Positions 15,836 through 23,916 of a DNA stretch of 64,000 nt are shown piece after piece. The notes beneath the pieces are model-generated. The model searched no databases and was not told where the DNA came from. It worked only from the letters and a program-made list of their open reading frames with translations. The stretch's first letter is position 1; each line of letters begins with the position of its first letter. The stretch is from assembly GCA_963790245.1 (NCBI GenBank), contig CAWBNP010000002.1:558001-622000 (forward strand). The letters are read 5' to 3'. The translations under genes were made by a program, and so were the position numbers. Source of the stretch: JACCVG01 sp963790245 (GTDB taxonomy: Bacteria > Actinomycetota > Thermoleophilia > Solirubrobacterales > Thermoleophilaceae).

Positions 15836-16588
15836 TCAGGGACAGCGCTTGCCACCTCGCTCGCAGACCTGCGCCGGTGCGGCCGCGATGTCATCGCCGC
15901 GGGTCGCCCGGAGGTTGGCGAACCCGCGTGCGCTGTTGATCGTTCCGGTCGCCCGCCCGTCGGCGCCGGTCAGCGGGAAGGCCCCGCCGCCGATTCGCAC
16001 TCCGGCCGCCGGAGTGCGCTTGCCCTTTGAGTCGAAGGCGGTCGCGCGCACGGTGAACTTCTGTCCGGCGCTGACGCGCGCGGGTGCGTTGAGCTGGAGC
16101 TCCGCGCCGGTGTTCTGCCCGCTGTTGAAGTTGGCGAAGTACCAGAGCACCTCGTCCCCGCGCTTGAGCCGGACCTGATCGGCGCCGACCGACGGGGCGA
16201 CGTGGTTGACCTTGAAGAGCCATGCCTGCGCACTGTTGAAGGCACCGAAGCGACCGACCTCGCAGACGATCAGCCCGAAGCCGAACGTGTCGCTCACCCG
16301 GAAGGGATCGAGGTCCCGACTCTTCTCGGCGGCGTCGGCGACGATCCCCATCGCGTTCGGCCCACGCAGGGTGTGCTTGTTCTCGGTGGTCGGGCCGCAC
16401 TTCGAGCTGGAGCGCGCCTTGACCGTGTTCGTCTTGTAGGTCGTGCCTGGGTCGAGCGCCTTGCCGTTGCGGCCTTCGACGCGAAGGTCGGCCTTGACCG
16501 CCTTCGCCATTGCGGGTGCCGACATCGCGAGCAGCGCGACGGCCGTGGTGATCGGGACCATGGCGGTCCTCATCCGGGAATTCATCAT
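15836..16588 (-). CDS. Secreted DUF4430-like protein with Ig-like tail, first gene after the B12 riboswitch
   Basis: 250 aa. The ATG at 16588 has GGGGAGG 5 nt upstream. A Sec signal peptide ends with APAMA-KA near residue 29. Residues about 32-160 look like a divergent DUF4430 domain ending in VRLKRGDEVLWYFANF, the usual closing motif. Residues 165-240 are an Ig-like (Big) fold with PARVSAGQKFTVRATAFD. The protein ends in a Cys pair (VCERGGKRC). No membrane anchor is seen, so it may be released or bound by partners. It is a candidate extracellular corrinoid binder working with the lipoprotein and the toroid. Confidence 0.8.
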   Translation of the reverse strand: MMNSRMRTAMVPITTAVALLAMSAPAMAKAVKADLRVEGRNGKALDPGTTYKTNTVKARSSSKCGPTTENKHTLRGPNAMGIVADAAEKSRDLDPFRVSDTFGFGLIVCEVGRFGAFNSAQAWLFKVNHVAPSVGADQVRLKRGDEVLWYFANFNSGQNTGAELQLNAPARVSAGQKFTVRATAFDSKGKRTPAAGVRIGGGAFPLTGADGRATGTINSARGFANLRATRGDDIAAAPAQVCERGGKRCP

Positions 16589-16621
16589 GTGAGCCTCCCC
16601 TTCCTCGAGGGAACGTGGCTT

Positions 16622-16775
16622 TCGGCTGGAGGTGGGTCTCCTGGCTCCCGGTTTCGCCTCACCGCGCCTTCCCGGGAAACGGTGCTCCCCAGTGGCTTCT
16701 ACGGTGAGGCATAGCCGGTCACAGTGGCGGGACCGCGCCGGTTTGAACACCGGTCTTCCCTCACCACCAACCGCT
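16622..16775 (-). promoter_or_regulatory. Cobalamin (B12) riboswitch
   Basis: On the minus strand the conserved elements appear in order: GGTGAGGGAAG near 16763, GTCCCGCCACTGTGA at about 16733-16719, GCCACTGGGGAG, GGGAAGGCGCGG, and the B12 box AGCCAGGAGACC at 16646-16635. This is the classic adenosylcobalamin riboswitch core. The 5' and 3' limits are approximate. It ends about 47 nt before the ATG at 16588, so it could control translation of the first DUF4430 gene and, through coupling or transcription, the whole ECF operon. B12 binding normally turns such genes off. Confidence 0.95.
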
Positions 16776-16852
16776 TGTCCCGGCCAGCATAGACCGTGAC
16801 GATCGGCACGACCCACCGCGCTCGGATTCTTGTCCTACAATGTCGCCGTCCT

Positions 16853-16925
16853 GCCGCCATCGTCTAGGGGACTAGGACGCCGCCCTCTCACGGCGGAAAC
16901 CGGAGTTCGAATCTCCGTGGCGGTA
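16853..16925 (+). tRNA. tRNA-Glu (anticodon CTC)
   Basis: The acceptor stem GCCGCCA pairs with TGGCGGT. The anticodon arm CCGCC-CTCTCAC-GGCGG gives anticodon CTC, reading GAG. The T arm is CGGAG-TTCGAAT-CTCCG. The discriminator is A and CCA is not encoded. TACAAT at 16837-16842 is a likely -10. Confidence 0.97.
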
Positions 16926-16929
16926 CTAC

Positions 16930-16955
16930 AAAAGCCCTGCTGATGCGGGGCTTTT
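16930..16955. terminator. Bidirectional rho-independent terminator
   Basis: AAAAGCCCTGC and GCGGGGCTTTT pair (11 bp, one G-U) around a TGAT loop, with T and A runs on the two sides. It ends the tRNA-Glu transcript on the plus strand and can also end the deacetylase transcript on the minus strand. Confidence 0.9.
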
Positions 16956-16970
16956 GTCCTTAACCGGGGG

Positions 16971-17942
16971 CTAGGCCCCCGCGGCCTCGAGCTTGCCGAC
17001 GAACCCGTCGAGGCCATCGCTGCCGTCGACCCGGATTCGCTCGAGCGTGAAGGGCTCGCTCCGATCGCCGAGGCCGGGCTCGACTGTCGACGCCGACTCG
17101 TAACCCGCCTTCTCAGCGGCGGCGATAACGGTGTCGTCGTACTTTCCGGCCGGGAAGCAGAGGTGGTTGACGGGGATGCCGAACTGCTCGCGCAGCGCAT
17201 CGCGCGAGCGCGCGACCTCGGATTCGAGCTGGGTGCCGTCGATCGTCGTCAGGTCGGCGTGAGTGATCGTATGGGAGCCGATCTCCCACCCGCCGGCGAT
17301 CAGCTTCTCGACCTGCTTCGGCGAGATCGCGCCCCCCTCGGGAAGTCCCTTCCCGCTCATCACCTGGAGCATCAACACCCCCGGCCACCCGTGGTCGGCG
17401 AGCACCGGGCGGGCGACGTCGAAGTGGCTCGCGAAGCCATCGTCGAAGGTGAGGACGATCGGCTTGGCCGGTAGCGACCCGCCCCTGTACCAGGCCTCAG
17501 CGACCTGATCGATCGTCACCGCCGTGTACCCGCGACCGGCGAGCCAGGACATCTGATCGGCGAAATCGCGGGCATCGACATGCAGCTCCGGGAACGGGGC
17601 CTCCGCGGGCGGCGCCTCGACGTCGTGGTACATCAGGATCGGCACCTCGGCCCTCGTGGGCTTCCAGTCGGCGGTTTCGAGGACTTTGCCCGCCGCCAGC
17701 TGCTGGGGCCCCGCCGGACCGCTGCCCAGATCGGGCTCGGGGTCTGTGGCGACCTTGCCGGTCGTCGATGGCTCGACCGATGGAGCGGGAAGGCCGGCGC
17801 CGCCGAGCGACCCGGTAAGAATCAGCGCGAGCACGACGGTCAGGCCGAGCCCGCCCGCAATCGCAAGGATGCGGCGGCGCAGGACGACCGCGCGCGACGG
17901 CTGCCGTCCCCGAACCCCGCTCGAGCGCCGATCCTTTTCCAC
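16971..17942 (-). CDS. Membrane-anchored polysaccharide deacetylase (NodB/CE4 family)
   Basis: 323 aa from a GTG at 17942; the open frame extends to 18125 but the extra residues look non-coding. One membrane helix near residues 25-45 (ILAIAGGLGLTVVLALIL) and an extracytoplasmic linker precede the NodB domain. Catalytic motifs: PILMYHDVE, LTFDDGFASHFD (metal Asp), GSHTITHADL (metal His pair) and the C-terminal CFPAGKYDD. It should remove acetyl groups from a cell-wall or secreted polysaccharide such as peptidoglycan N-acetylglucosamine. A terminator follows directly. Confidence 0.88.
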   Translation of the reverse strand: MEKDRRSSGVRGRQPSRAVVLRRRILAIAGGLGLTVVLALILTGSLGGAGLPAPSVEPSTTGKVATDPEPDLGSGPAGPQQLAAGKVLETADWKPTRAEVPILMYHDVEAPPAEAPFPELHVDARDFADQMSWLAGRGYTAVTIDQVAEAWYRGGSLPAKPIVLTFDDGFASHFDVARPVLADHGWPGVLMLQVMSGKGLPEGGAISPKQVEKLIAGGWEIGSHTITHADLTTIDGTQLESEVARSRDALREQFGIPVNHLCFPAGKYDDTVIAAAEKAGYESASTVEPGLGDRSEPFTLERIRVDGSDGLDGFVGKLEAAGA

Positions 17943-18214
17943 GCGATCATCTTCGCGCGTGGCGAGGACGGCCGCGACCGATACCGGCGGTCTGGTGGCG
18001 AAGGTGTAGCGGCGCGCAGGCTGGGTACCTGTCAGGAGCGGCGGCCGTCGCTGTATGGGCAACCCCTGCCTGCTCGTGCGCGCGGCCGTCGCACTTTTTC
18101 GCCCCGCCGAATCGCCCGGTGACACCGGTTCGGCGGTTGATGGTTACCCTGGGTGGTCCTGGCGTCGTCGACTCGCGGTGCGCTGCCCGCCGACGGACAC
18201 TACGCAGGTAAGAC

Positions 18215-19972
18215 ATGAACAGCACCTCGAGAGCAACAGTCACCCGTGAGCGCCTGCGTGGAGCCGGCACGCTGACCTGTGCCCTCACTCTCCTCCTCGC
18301 TCTCGTCCTGGCCGGCATCGCCGCGACGCCTGCCCACGCAAAGCGCGCCACCTGCGCCGGCGAGAAAGCGACGATCGAGAAGGGCGGCGGCAACGACAAG
18401 ATCAAGGGCACCAACAAGGATGACGTGATCGTCGCCGGCGAGGGCAGTGACAATGTTGCGGGGCGCGGCGGCGATGACATCATCTGTGGAGGCGGCGGGA
18501 CCGACAACCTGCTCGGTGGACCCGGCGACGACAAGATCTTCGGCGAGGGCGAAGGCGACGACATCATCGGCGGGAACGGCAAGGACACGCTCAAGGGCGG
18601 CGACAGCTTCGACAACCTCGTCGGCGAAGAGGGCAACGACAAACTGTTCGGCGGCCCCGGTGTGGACCATCTCTATGGCGGCGAAGGCAACGATCGGCTC
18701 GATGGCAACGACGGCGACGACACCCTTGTCGGCGAGGAGAACTCCGACAAGCTGACCGGCAAGGACGGCGACGACATCCTGCTCGGCGGCAGCGGCAAGG
18801 ATCGACTCTCGGGCGAGCGCGGCTTCGACCTGATCTTCGGCGGCAGCTCCAACGACACGATGTTCGGCGGGCAGGAGGACGATCGTATGTTCGGCGGCAC
18901 CGACAACGACACCATCGTCGGCGGCCCCGGGAATGACGTCGTGCTCGGCGACGGCGGAAGCGACAAGATCAACGGGCTCGAGGGCAACGACGTCCTGATC
19001 GGCGGCGGTGTCGACGACAAGATCCTCGGAGGGGCGGGCGACGACCAGGTCTTCGGCTCCAACGGCCGCGACAAGGTCGACGGCGGGTCCGGCAACGACA
19101 CGGTTCTCGGACAGGACAACGACGACATCCTCTCCGGCGGCCCCGGTAACGACACGCTCGACGCGGGCAAGGACGAGGACTCCTGCGACGGCGGCGCGGG
19201 CACCGATACCGACGTCGGCCGCGAGCGCTGCGAGAAGCGCACAAACCTCGAACTCGCCGTCCCGGTCACCCTCCCAGCGCCGTTCGGAACCTGCGGGGGC
19301 AAGCCGGTGACGATCGTCGGGACCCCCGGCGATGACCGAATTGACGGGACCGCCTTCAACGACGTCATTTCCGGGCTCGGCGGTAACGACGTCATCGAGG
19401 GCAACGGTAAGGCCGACATCATCTGCGGCGGCCCTGGCGACGACAGCCTCTCCGGCGGCCGCGGAGCCGACCGGGTGATGGGTGATGACGGCAACGACAA
19501 CGTCGCGGGCGGCGATTCCAACGACACGGTGATCGGGGGACCCGGCGACGACGCCGTGCTCGGTGAGGATGCCGCTGACAAGATCTTCGGCGGCGACGGC
19601 GACGACGTACTGACCGGCGACAATGGCGCCGATCGGATGGGCGGCGGCCTCGGTGACGACATCCTCGTCGGCGACGAGGACAACGACAAGCTGCATGGAG
19701 ACCCGGGTTCGGATCAGCTGATTGCCGGCGGCGGCTCGGATATGGGCCTTGGCGACGCCGGGTCGGACGTCGTCTACGGCGGCAGCGGGAACGACGACAT
19801 CTTCGGCGGCGAGGACGGCGACGAGATGCTGGGCGCCAGCGGCAACGACAAGATCAAGGGCGACGAGGCCGACGACGAGCTCTTCGGCGGCGCCGGTCGC
19901 GACAGCTGCAACGGCGGCGGCGGGGGCTCGGATCTCGACTTCGAGTGCGAGAAGACCAAGGGGATTCCCTAG
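18215..19972 (+). CDS. Secreted RTX-type calcium-binding repeat protein
   Basis: 585 aa. The N-terminal signal peptide ends at about THE AHA-KR site near residue 43. Almost all the rest is glycine/aspartate nonapeptides of the GGxGxDxxx type (GGPGDDKIF, GGNGKDTL) forming parallel beta-roll coils that bind Ca2+. A short insert near residues 345-375 (CEKRTNLELAVPV, TCGGKPVTIVGTP) splits the repeats in two blocks, each opened by a CxG...V.G(T)xxDD motif. No enzymatic domain is present and no type I secretion genes are nearby. A Sec signal rather than a C-terminal type I signal suggests an export route typical of actinobacterial RTX-like proteins. The upstream -10 is probably TACCCT at about 18143. 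Confidence 0.88.
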   Translation: MNSTSRATVTRERLRGAGTLTCALTLLLALVLAGIAATPAHAKRATCAGEKATIEKGGGNDKIKGTNKDDVIVAGEGSDNVAGRGGDDIICGGGGTDNLLGGPGDDKIFGEGEGDDIIGGNGKDTLKGGDSFDNLVGEEGNDKLFGGPGVDHLYGGEGNDRLDGNDGDDTLVGEENSDKLTGKDGDDILLGGSGKDRLSGERGFDLIFGGSSNDTMFGGQEDDRMFGGTDNDTIVGGPGNDVVLGDGGSDKINGLEGNDVLIGGGVDDKILGGAGDDQVFGSNGRDKVDGGSGNDTVLGQDNDDILSGGPGNDTLDAGKDEDSCDGGAGTDTDVGRERCEKRTNLELAVPVTLPAPFGTCGGKPVTIVGTPGDDRIDGTAFNDVISGLGGNDVIEGNGKADIICGGPGDDSLSGGRGADRVMGDDGNDNVAGGDSNDTVIGGPGDDAVLGEDAADKIFGGDGDDVLTGDNGADRMGGGLGDDILVGDEDNDKLHGDPGSDQLIAGGGSDMGLGDAGSDVVYGGSGNDDIFGGEDGDEMLGASGNDKIKGDEADDELFGGAGRDSCNGGGGGSDLDFECEKTKGIP

Positions 19973-20058
19973 CCCGAAGTGATCACGGTCCCGTCACGGA
20001 TCGCGGCTACAATCTCGCGGGTAACCCCTTCCCCCCGTTAGGGTTACCTAACGCAAGC

Positions 20059-20691
20059 ATGGAATCCCACGCCCGCCGCTCAGACACGCTCAAGGCATCC
20101 CCCCGGATGTTCGACTCGAACCTGCTCGACAAGCTCTCGCGGGTCCACCCGGCGATTCCGGTTCTGATCTTCGTACCCGCGATTTCGTTGATGCTCGCGA
20201 CCGCATTCGGAGCGCTCGCGCCGATCGAGGTCATCGCCTGGGCGATCGGCGGCTACTTCTTCTGGACGCTGACCGAGTACTGGCTGCACCGGGTGGTCTT
20301 CCACTTCGAGCCCGAGGACGGGATCGGCGCCCGACTCCACTGGATCATGCACGGGGTCCATCACGACCATCCCAACGATCCGATGCGGCTCGTGATGCCG
20401 CCGTCGGTCAGCATCCCGCTCGCGTCGCTCTTCTTCCTCGGCTTCTGGGGCGTACTCGGCTTCGATCCGGCGCTGGCGTTCGGCGGCGGCTTCCTGCTCG
20501 GCTACCTCGCCTACGACATGCTCCATTACTACCTCCACCACTTCACCCCCACGACCCGCGCCGGAAAGATGCTGCGCACCGCTCACATGCGCCATCACTT
20601 CCAGGACCATGAGCGCGGGTTCGGTGTCAGCGCCCCGTACTGGGACCGCGTCTTCGGCACGCCGACGCGCGCACGCTCAGAAAACAGCTAG
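20059..20691 (+). CDS. Fatty acid hydroxylase / sterol desaturase family membrane protein
   Basis: 210 aa from the ATG at 20059. It has about four membrane helices and the histidine clusters of the di-iron hydroxylase family: WLHRVVFH, MHGVHHDH, HYYLHHF and HMRHHFQDH. This layout resembles the fatty acid 2-hydroxylase (FA2H/Scs7) group more than sterol desaturases. It likely hydroxylates a membrane acyl chain using O2. A TACAAT -10 lies at about 20009, giving a leader of about 35 nt. It is followed on the same strand by three small genes. Confidence 0.85.
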   Translation: MESHARRSDTLKASPRMFDSNLLDKLSRVHPAIPVLIFVPAISLMLATAFGALAPIEVIAWAIGGYFFWTLTEYWLHRVVFHFEPEDGIGARLHWIMHGVHHDHPNDPMRLVMPPSVSIPLASLFFLGFWGVLGFDPALAFGGGFLLGYLAYDMLHYYLHHFTPTTRAGKMLRTAHMRHHFQDHERGFGVSAPYWDRVFGTPTRARSENS

Positions 20692-20739
20692 GCCGCACAG
20701 CGCTGAAGTAGGCTCGCGCGAAACGAGCCTGGAGGAACA

Positions 20740-21165
20740 ATGGAGCGCTCAGCGCCTGCCCGCGTTCTCGTCGTCGCCAACCGCACCGCCGCGACCCCAG
20801 CCCTGCTCGATGCGGTCCGCGCCCGCGTCGCGGTCGGCCCGTCCCGCTTCACGCTGCTGGTCCCGCGCAACCCACAGGGGCTACACAAGGTCGTCGACCC
20901 TCAGAGTCAGGGCGAGGAGGAGGCCGCGACGACACTCGCCCTGGCCCTGCCGTTGCTCGAAGAGGCGGCCGGCGGACCGGTGGAGGGGAAAATTGGTGAT
21001 CCCGAGCCGCTCGCGGCGATCGAGGATGCCGTCAATACGAGCGAATTCGACGAGATCATCCTCTCGACGCTCCCCAAGACGGTCTCGCGCTGGCTGCGCC
21101 TCGACTTGCCGAGCAAGGTCTCGGGCCTCGGCCTGCCGCTGACCACGGTCACCGCTCGCGGCTAG
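20740..21165 (+). CDS. Small soluble protein of unknown function, actinobacterial type
   Basis: 141 aa with GGAGGA 4 nt before the ATG. It begins with a beta strand (RVLVVANRTAATPALLDAV) and ends with FDEIILSTLPKTVSRWLRLD, a pattern common in uncharacterised actinobacterial proteins with a universal-stress-protein-like alpha/beta fold. No ATP-binding G-x2-G-x9-G motif is visible. A TAGGCT -10 at 20708-20713 fits a short leader. The next gene begins 9 nt after the stop, so the three small genes from here to 22237 may be one operon. Confidence 0.7.
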   Translation: MERSAPARVLVVANRTAATPALLDAVRARVAVGPSRFTLLVPRNPQGLHKVVDPQSQGEEEAATTLALALPLLEEAAGGPVEGKIGDPEPLAAIEDAVNTSEFDEIILSTLPKTVSRWLRLDLPSKVSGLGLPLTTVTARG

Positions 21166-21174
21166 AGGCAATCC

Positions 21175-21783
21175 ATGTCGGACACCTACCACGAGGGCTC
21201 GCGACAGCTCCAAGACCGTTTCGACACCCGGCGGCTCGCCGACCGCCTGGACGAGCGCTTCGTCCAGCGCCGGACGATCGATGCGGACGACCGTCGCTTC
21301 ATCGATCGGATGGACATGTTCTTCCTCGCGACCGCGGACAGCGAGGGACGACCGCAGTGCTCCTACAAGGGCGGCGACCCCGGCTTCGTCAAGGTGCTCG
21401 ACGAGTGCACGCTCGCCTTCCCGAACTACGACGGCAACGGGATGTATCTGTCGATGGGCAACCTCCGCATCAACCCGCAGGTCGGGCTGCTCTTCATCGA
21501 CTTCTGCTCGGACACGCCGGCGCGCCTGCGCGTCAACGGGATTGCCTCAATCGATGAGCGGGACCCACTGGTCTCGGAATACCCGAACGCGGAGTTCGTG
21601 GTCCGCGTCCGTGCGAGAGAGGTGTTCCCGAACTGTCCGCGCTACATCCATCAACTAGAGCTCGTTGAGCGATCGCCGTTCGTGCCGCGAGCGAACGCCG
21701 AGCCACCCGTGCCTGGCTGGAAGCGCGCCGACTGGGCCTGCGACGTGCTGCCGAGCGACGACCCGGCGCGAACGCACACCTAG
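21175..21783 (+). CDS. Pyridoxamine 5'-phosphate oxidase family protein
   Basis: 202 aa. The split-barrel flavin fold shows in FLATADSEGRPQCSYKGG and MYLSMGNLRINPQVGLLFID. This matches the PPOX-like subgroup that binds FMN, heme or F420 and reduces small molecules; the actual substrate cannot be told from sequence. True PdxH residues for pyridoxamine phosphate binding are not evident, so it should not be called pdxH. AGAGG precedes the ATG. Confidence 0.82.
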   Translation: MSDTYHEGSRQLQDRFDTRRLADRLDERFVQRRTIDADDRRFIDRMDMFFLATADSEGRPQCSYKGGDPGFVKVLDECTLAFPNYDGNGMYLSMGNLRINPQVGLLFIDFCSDTPARLRVNGIASIDERDPLVSEYPNAEFVVRVRAREVFPNCPRYIHQLELVERSPFVPRANAEPPVPGWKRADWACDVLPSDDPARTHT

Positions 21784-21799
21784 GCAACAGGAGGATACG

Positions 21800-22237
21800 T
21801 TGATCAAACGGATGGACAACGTCCTCATCGTTGTGGACGATCTCGAGGCCGCCAAAGCGTTCTTCGGCGAACTCGGTATGGAGCTGACAGGCCAGACGAC
21901 GGTCGAGGGGCCTTGGGCGGACCAGACCGTCGGGCTCAAAGATGTGCGTGCCGACATCGCAATGATGCAGACCCCGGACGGCCACGGCCGCATCGAGTTG
22001 TCGAAGTTCCACACGCCGGCCGCGGTCCGACCCGAGCCGGAAAGCGCGGCGGCGAACACCCTGGGCCTGCGCCGCATCATGTTTGCTGTCGACGACCTCG
22101 ACGACGTCGTTGGCCGCCTACGCAGCCACGGTGCCGAGCTCGTCGGCGAGATCGCCGAGTATGAGGACATCTACCGGCTCTGCTTCCTGCGTGGCCCTGA
22201 GGCCATCATCATCGGACTGGCCGAGGAGCTCGGCTGA
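21800..22237 (+). CDS. VOC (glyoxalase/bleomycin resistance) family protein
   Basis: 145 aa from the TTG at 21800, which has AGGAGG 5 nt upstream; an ATG at 21812 is the alternative. Two beta-alpha-beta-beta-beta modules (MDNVLIVVDDLEAAKAFF and RRIMFAVDDLDDVVGRL) form the vicinal-oxygen-chelate fold, with Glu/His metal ligand candidates in RIELSKFHTP and LCFLRGPEAIIIGLAE. The family covers lyases, isomerases, dioxygenases and drug-binding proteins; substrate unknown. It follows the PPOX gene by 16 nt. Confidence 0.85.
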   Translation: MIKRMDNVLIVVDDLEAAKAFFGELGMELTGQTTVEGPWADQTVGLKDVRADIAMMQTPDGHGRIELSKFHTPAAVRPEPESAAANTLGLRRIMFAVDDLDDVVGRLRSHGAELVGEIAEYEDIYRLCFLRGPEAIIIGLAEELG

Positions 22238-22250
22238 AGGGCTCAACAAA

Positions 22251-22334
<84 letters not shown>

Positions 22335-22378
22335 GTGACCCGCAATCTAGCGACTCGCCGAAATCTGACTCGTTCGGC

Positions 22379-23212
22379 TCATCCCCCGATCGAGCGCGCG
22401 ACGATCGCGTCGAAGACCCGATCGGGGAGGAGCTTCTCGATGCGCGCCTGGATCGAGGCGTCGGTCCCGACCAAGTAACGGGTCTTGGGCCGGCGCGAGG
22501 TCAGCGCATGCTCGATCGCCTCGGCGACCTTGCGCGGCTCGATGCCGCGCTCGGCGGTCTTGTCGAGCACCTCCTGGTAGTCGTCGAGCGCCACTCCGTA
22601 GAGCCGCTCGCCCTCCGCGGGCATCGCCTCGCGGATCTGGTCGGCCTGATTCTGCCCGCGCTCCCAGATCTCGGTCGCGACGCTGCCTGGCTCGATCGCT
22701 GCGACGTGGATGCCCCACGGCCGCAGCTCCCGGCGTAGCGCATCGGTCACGGCCTCGAGCGCGAACTTCGAGGCGTGGTAGGCGCCCATGAACGGGAAGG
22801 CGATCAGGCCGCCGATCGAGGTCACGTTGACGATTCGGCCCTTGGCAGCGCGAATCTGTGGCATTAGGGCCTGCGTGACCGCGACGTGCCCCGTGAGGTT
22901 GACCTCGAGCTGGCGGCGGAAGTCATCGATCGGCAGGAACTCGAGTGGACCCGGTACGGCGATGCCGGCGTTGTTGACCAGCCCTGCCAGCCCCGCTGCC
23001 CCGACGGCTCGCTCGACACCCGCCGCGGTCTTCGCGATCGATTCACTGTCGGTCACGTCCACGATCACGGTCGAGAGCCGGTCCGAGGCATCAGCGGTCA
23101 GTCGCTCGGCATCGGCGGTCTTGCGCACTCCGGCGTGAACGGAAAAGCCGAGTTCGTCGAGGTGCAGGGCGGTCGCCCGCCCGATACCGGTCGAGGCACC
23201 CGTCACGACCAC
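22379..23212 (-). CDS. Short-chain dehydrogenase/reductase (SDR), classical type
   Basis: 277 aa from a GTG at 23212. Cofactor motif TGASTGIG is at the very N-terminus, then NNAG, the catalytic Ser in VNVTSIGG, and YHASK (Tyr and Lys), so it should be active, with NADP(H) likely from the following Arg. An in-frame CTG at 23233 overlapping the cysH stop would give seven more residues, closer to the usual N-terminus, but CTG starts are rare. The substrate is not known. It lies directly after cysH and may only share the transcript. Confidence 0.85.
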   Translation of the reverse strand: MVVTGASTGIGRATALHLDELGFSVHAGVRKTADAERLTADASDRLSTVIVDVTDSESIAKTAAGVERAVGAAGLAGLVNNAGIAVPGPLEFLPIDDFRRQLEVNLTGHVAVTQALMPQIRAAKGRIVNVTSIGGLIAFPFMGAYHASKFALEAVTDALRRELRPWGIHVAAIEPGSVATEIWERGQNQADQIREAMPAEGERLYGVALDDYQEVLDKTAERGIEPRKVAEAIEHALTSRRPKTRYLVGTDASIQARIEKLLPDRVFDAIVARSIGG

Positions 23213-23229
23213 ATGTCGCTGCTCTGAGC

Positions 23230-23916
23230 TCAGGCTGCCGAGGATACGGGCCCGGCCTCGCCGTGGATTCCGCACTCGTCCTTGTCGGCGGCCGCCCAGC
23301 GCCCTTCGCGCGCCGCTCCGGGCTTGGTGCAGTGGGTGCAGCCGATCGAGGCGTAGCCCCGATCGTGGAGCTCGTTGTAGGGCAGCCCGCGGGCGAGGAT
23401 GTAGTCCCAGACATCCTTGTCGCTCCAATCGGCGAGCGGGTTCGCCTTCCAGAGCTCGTTCTTGGAATCCCACTCGACCTTGCCCGTGGAGGCACGGGTC
23501 GCGGACTGGTCGCGCCGGACGCCGCTGATCCACCCGTCGACGGCGCTCAGCGCGTCCGAGAGCGGGCTGACCTTGCGGATTGCGCAGCAAGCGTCGGGAT
23601 CCCGTTTCCAAAGCCCATCGCCGTGAACCGCCGCCTGACGGGCGAGGCTCATGCCCTGGTAGACCTCGATCTTGACGTCGAAGAACTCCTCGGCATCGCG
23701 CCAGGTCTCATAGGTCTCCGGGAACAGGACGCCCGTGTCGAGCGTGAAGAAGCGAGCGTCGGGCGTTATCTCGGTGATCATGTCCATGATCACCGAGGTC
23801 TCCTTCTGAAAGGAGGCGGCGACGTAGAGGCGCGGATGAAACCGCTCGACCATGTAGCCGAGCACCTCCTCGGCGGAGTTCTGATCGAGATCCGGTGCGG
23901 GGACGGCCAGCGCCAT
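23230..23916 (-). CDS. cysH: Phosphoadenylyl/adenylyl-sulfate reductase
   Basis: 228 aa. The PP-loop fold contains VAASFQKETSVIMDM and LDTGVLFPETYETW. Cys motifs CCAIRKV and GCTHCTKPG are those of the [4Fe-4S]-containing reductases that use adenylyl sulfate, and ECGIH at the end is the active-site motif that reacts with thioredoxin. It reduces activated sulfate to sulfite, supplying the sulfite reductase encoded immediately upstream (TAG-ATG junction, no gap). Confidence 0.93.
   Translation of the reverse strand: MALAVPAPDLDQNSAEEVLGYMVERFHPRLYVAASFQKETSVIMDMITEITPDARFFTLDTGVLFPETYETWRDAEEFFDVKIEVYQGMSLARQAAVHGDGLWKRDPDACCAIRKVSPLSDALSAVDGWISGVRRDQSATRASTGKVEWDSKNELWKANPLADWSDKDVWDYILARGLPYNELHDRGYASIGCTHCTKPGAAREGRWAAADKDECGIHGEAGPVSSAA

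Noticed and set aside
18200..19696. Long antisense frame opposite the RTX gene
   Set aside because: Its repeats merely mirror the GGxGxD codons of the plus-strand gene, and it has no start context or domain.
20010..20060. GGGTAACCCC and GTTAGGGTTACC as an operator palindrome upstream of the hydroxylase
   Set aside because: The arms pair only partly and no conservation can be shown.
21175..21783. PdxH (pyridoxamine phosphate oxidase)
   Set aside because: Only the general split-barrel fold is recognisable; PdxH substrate-binding residues are not.
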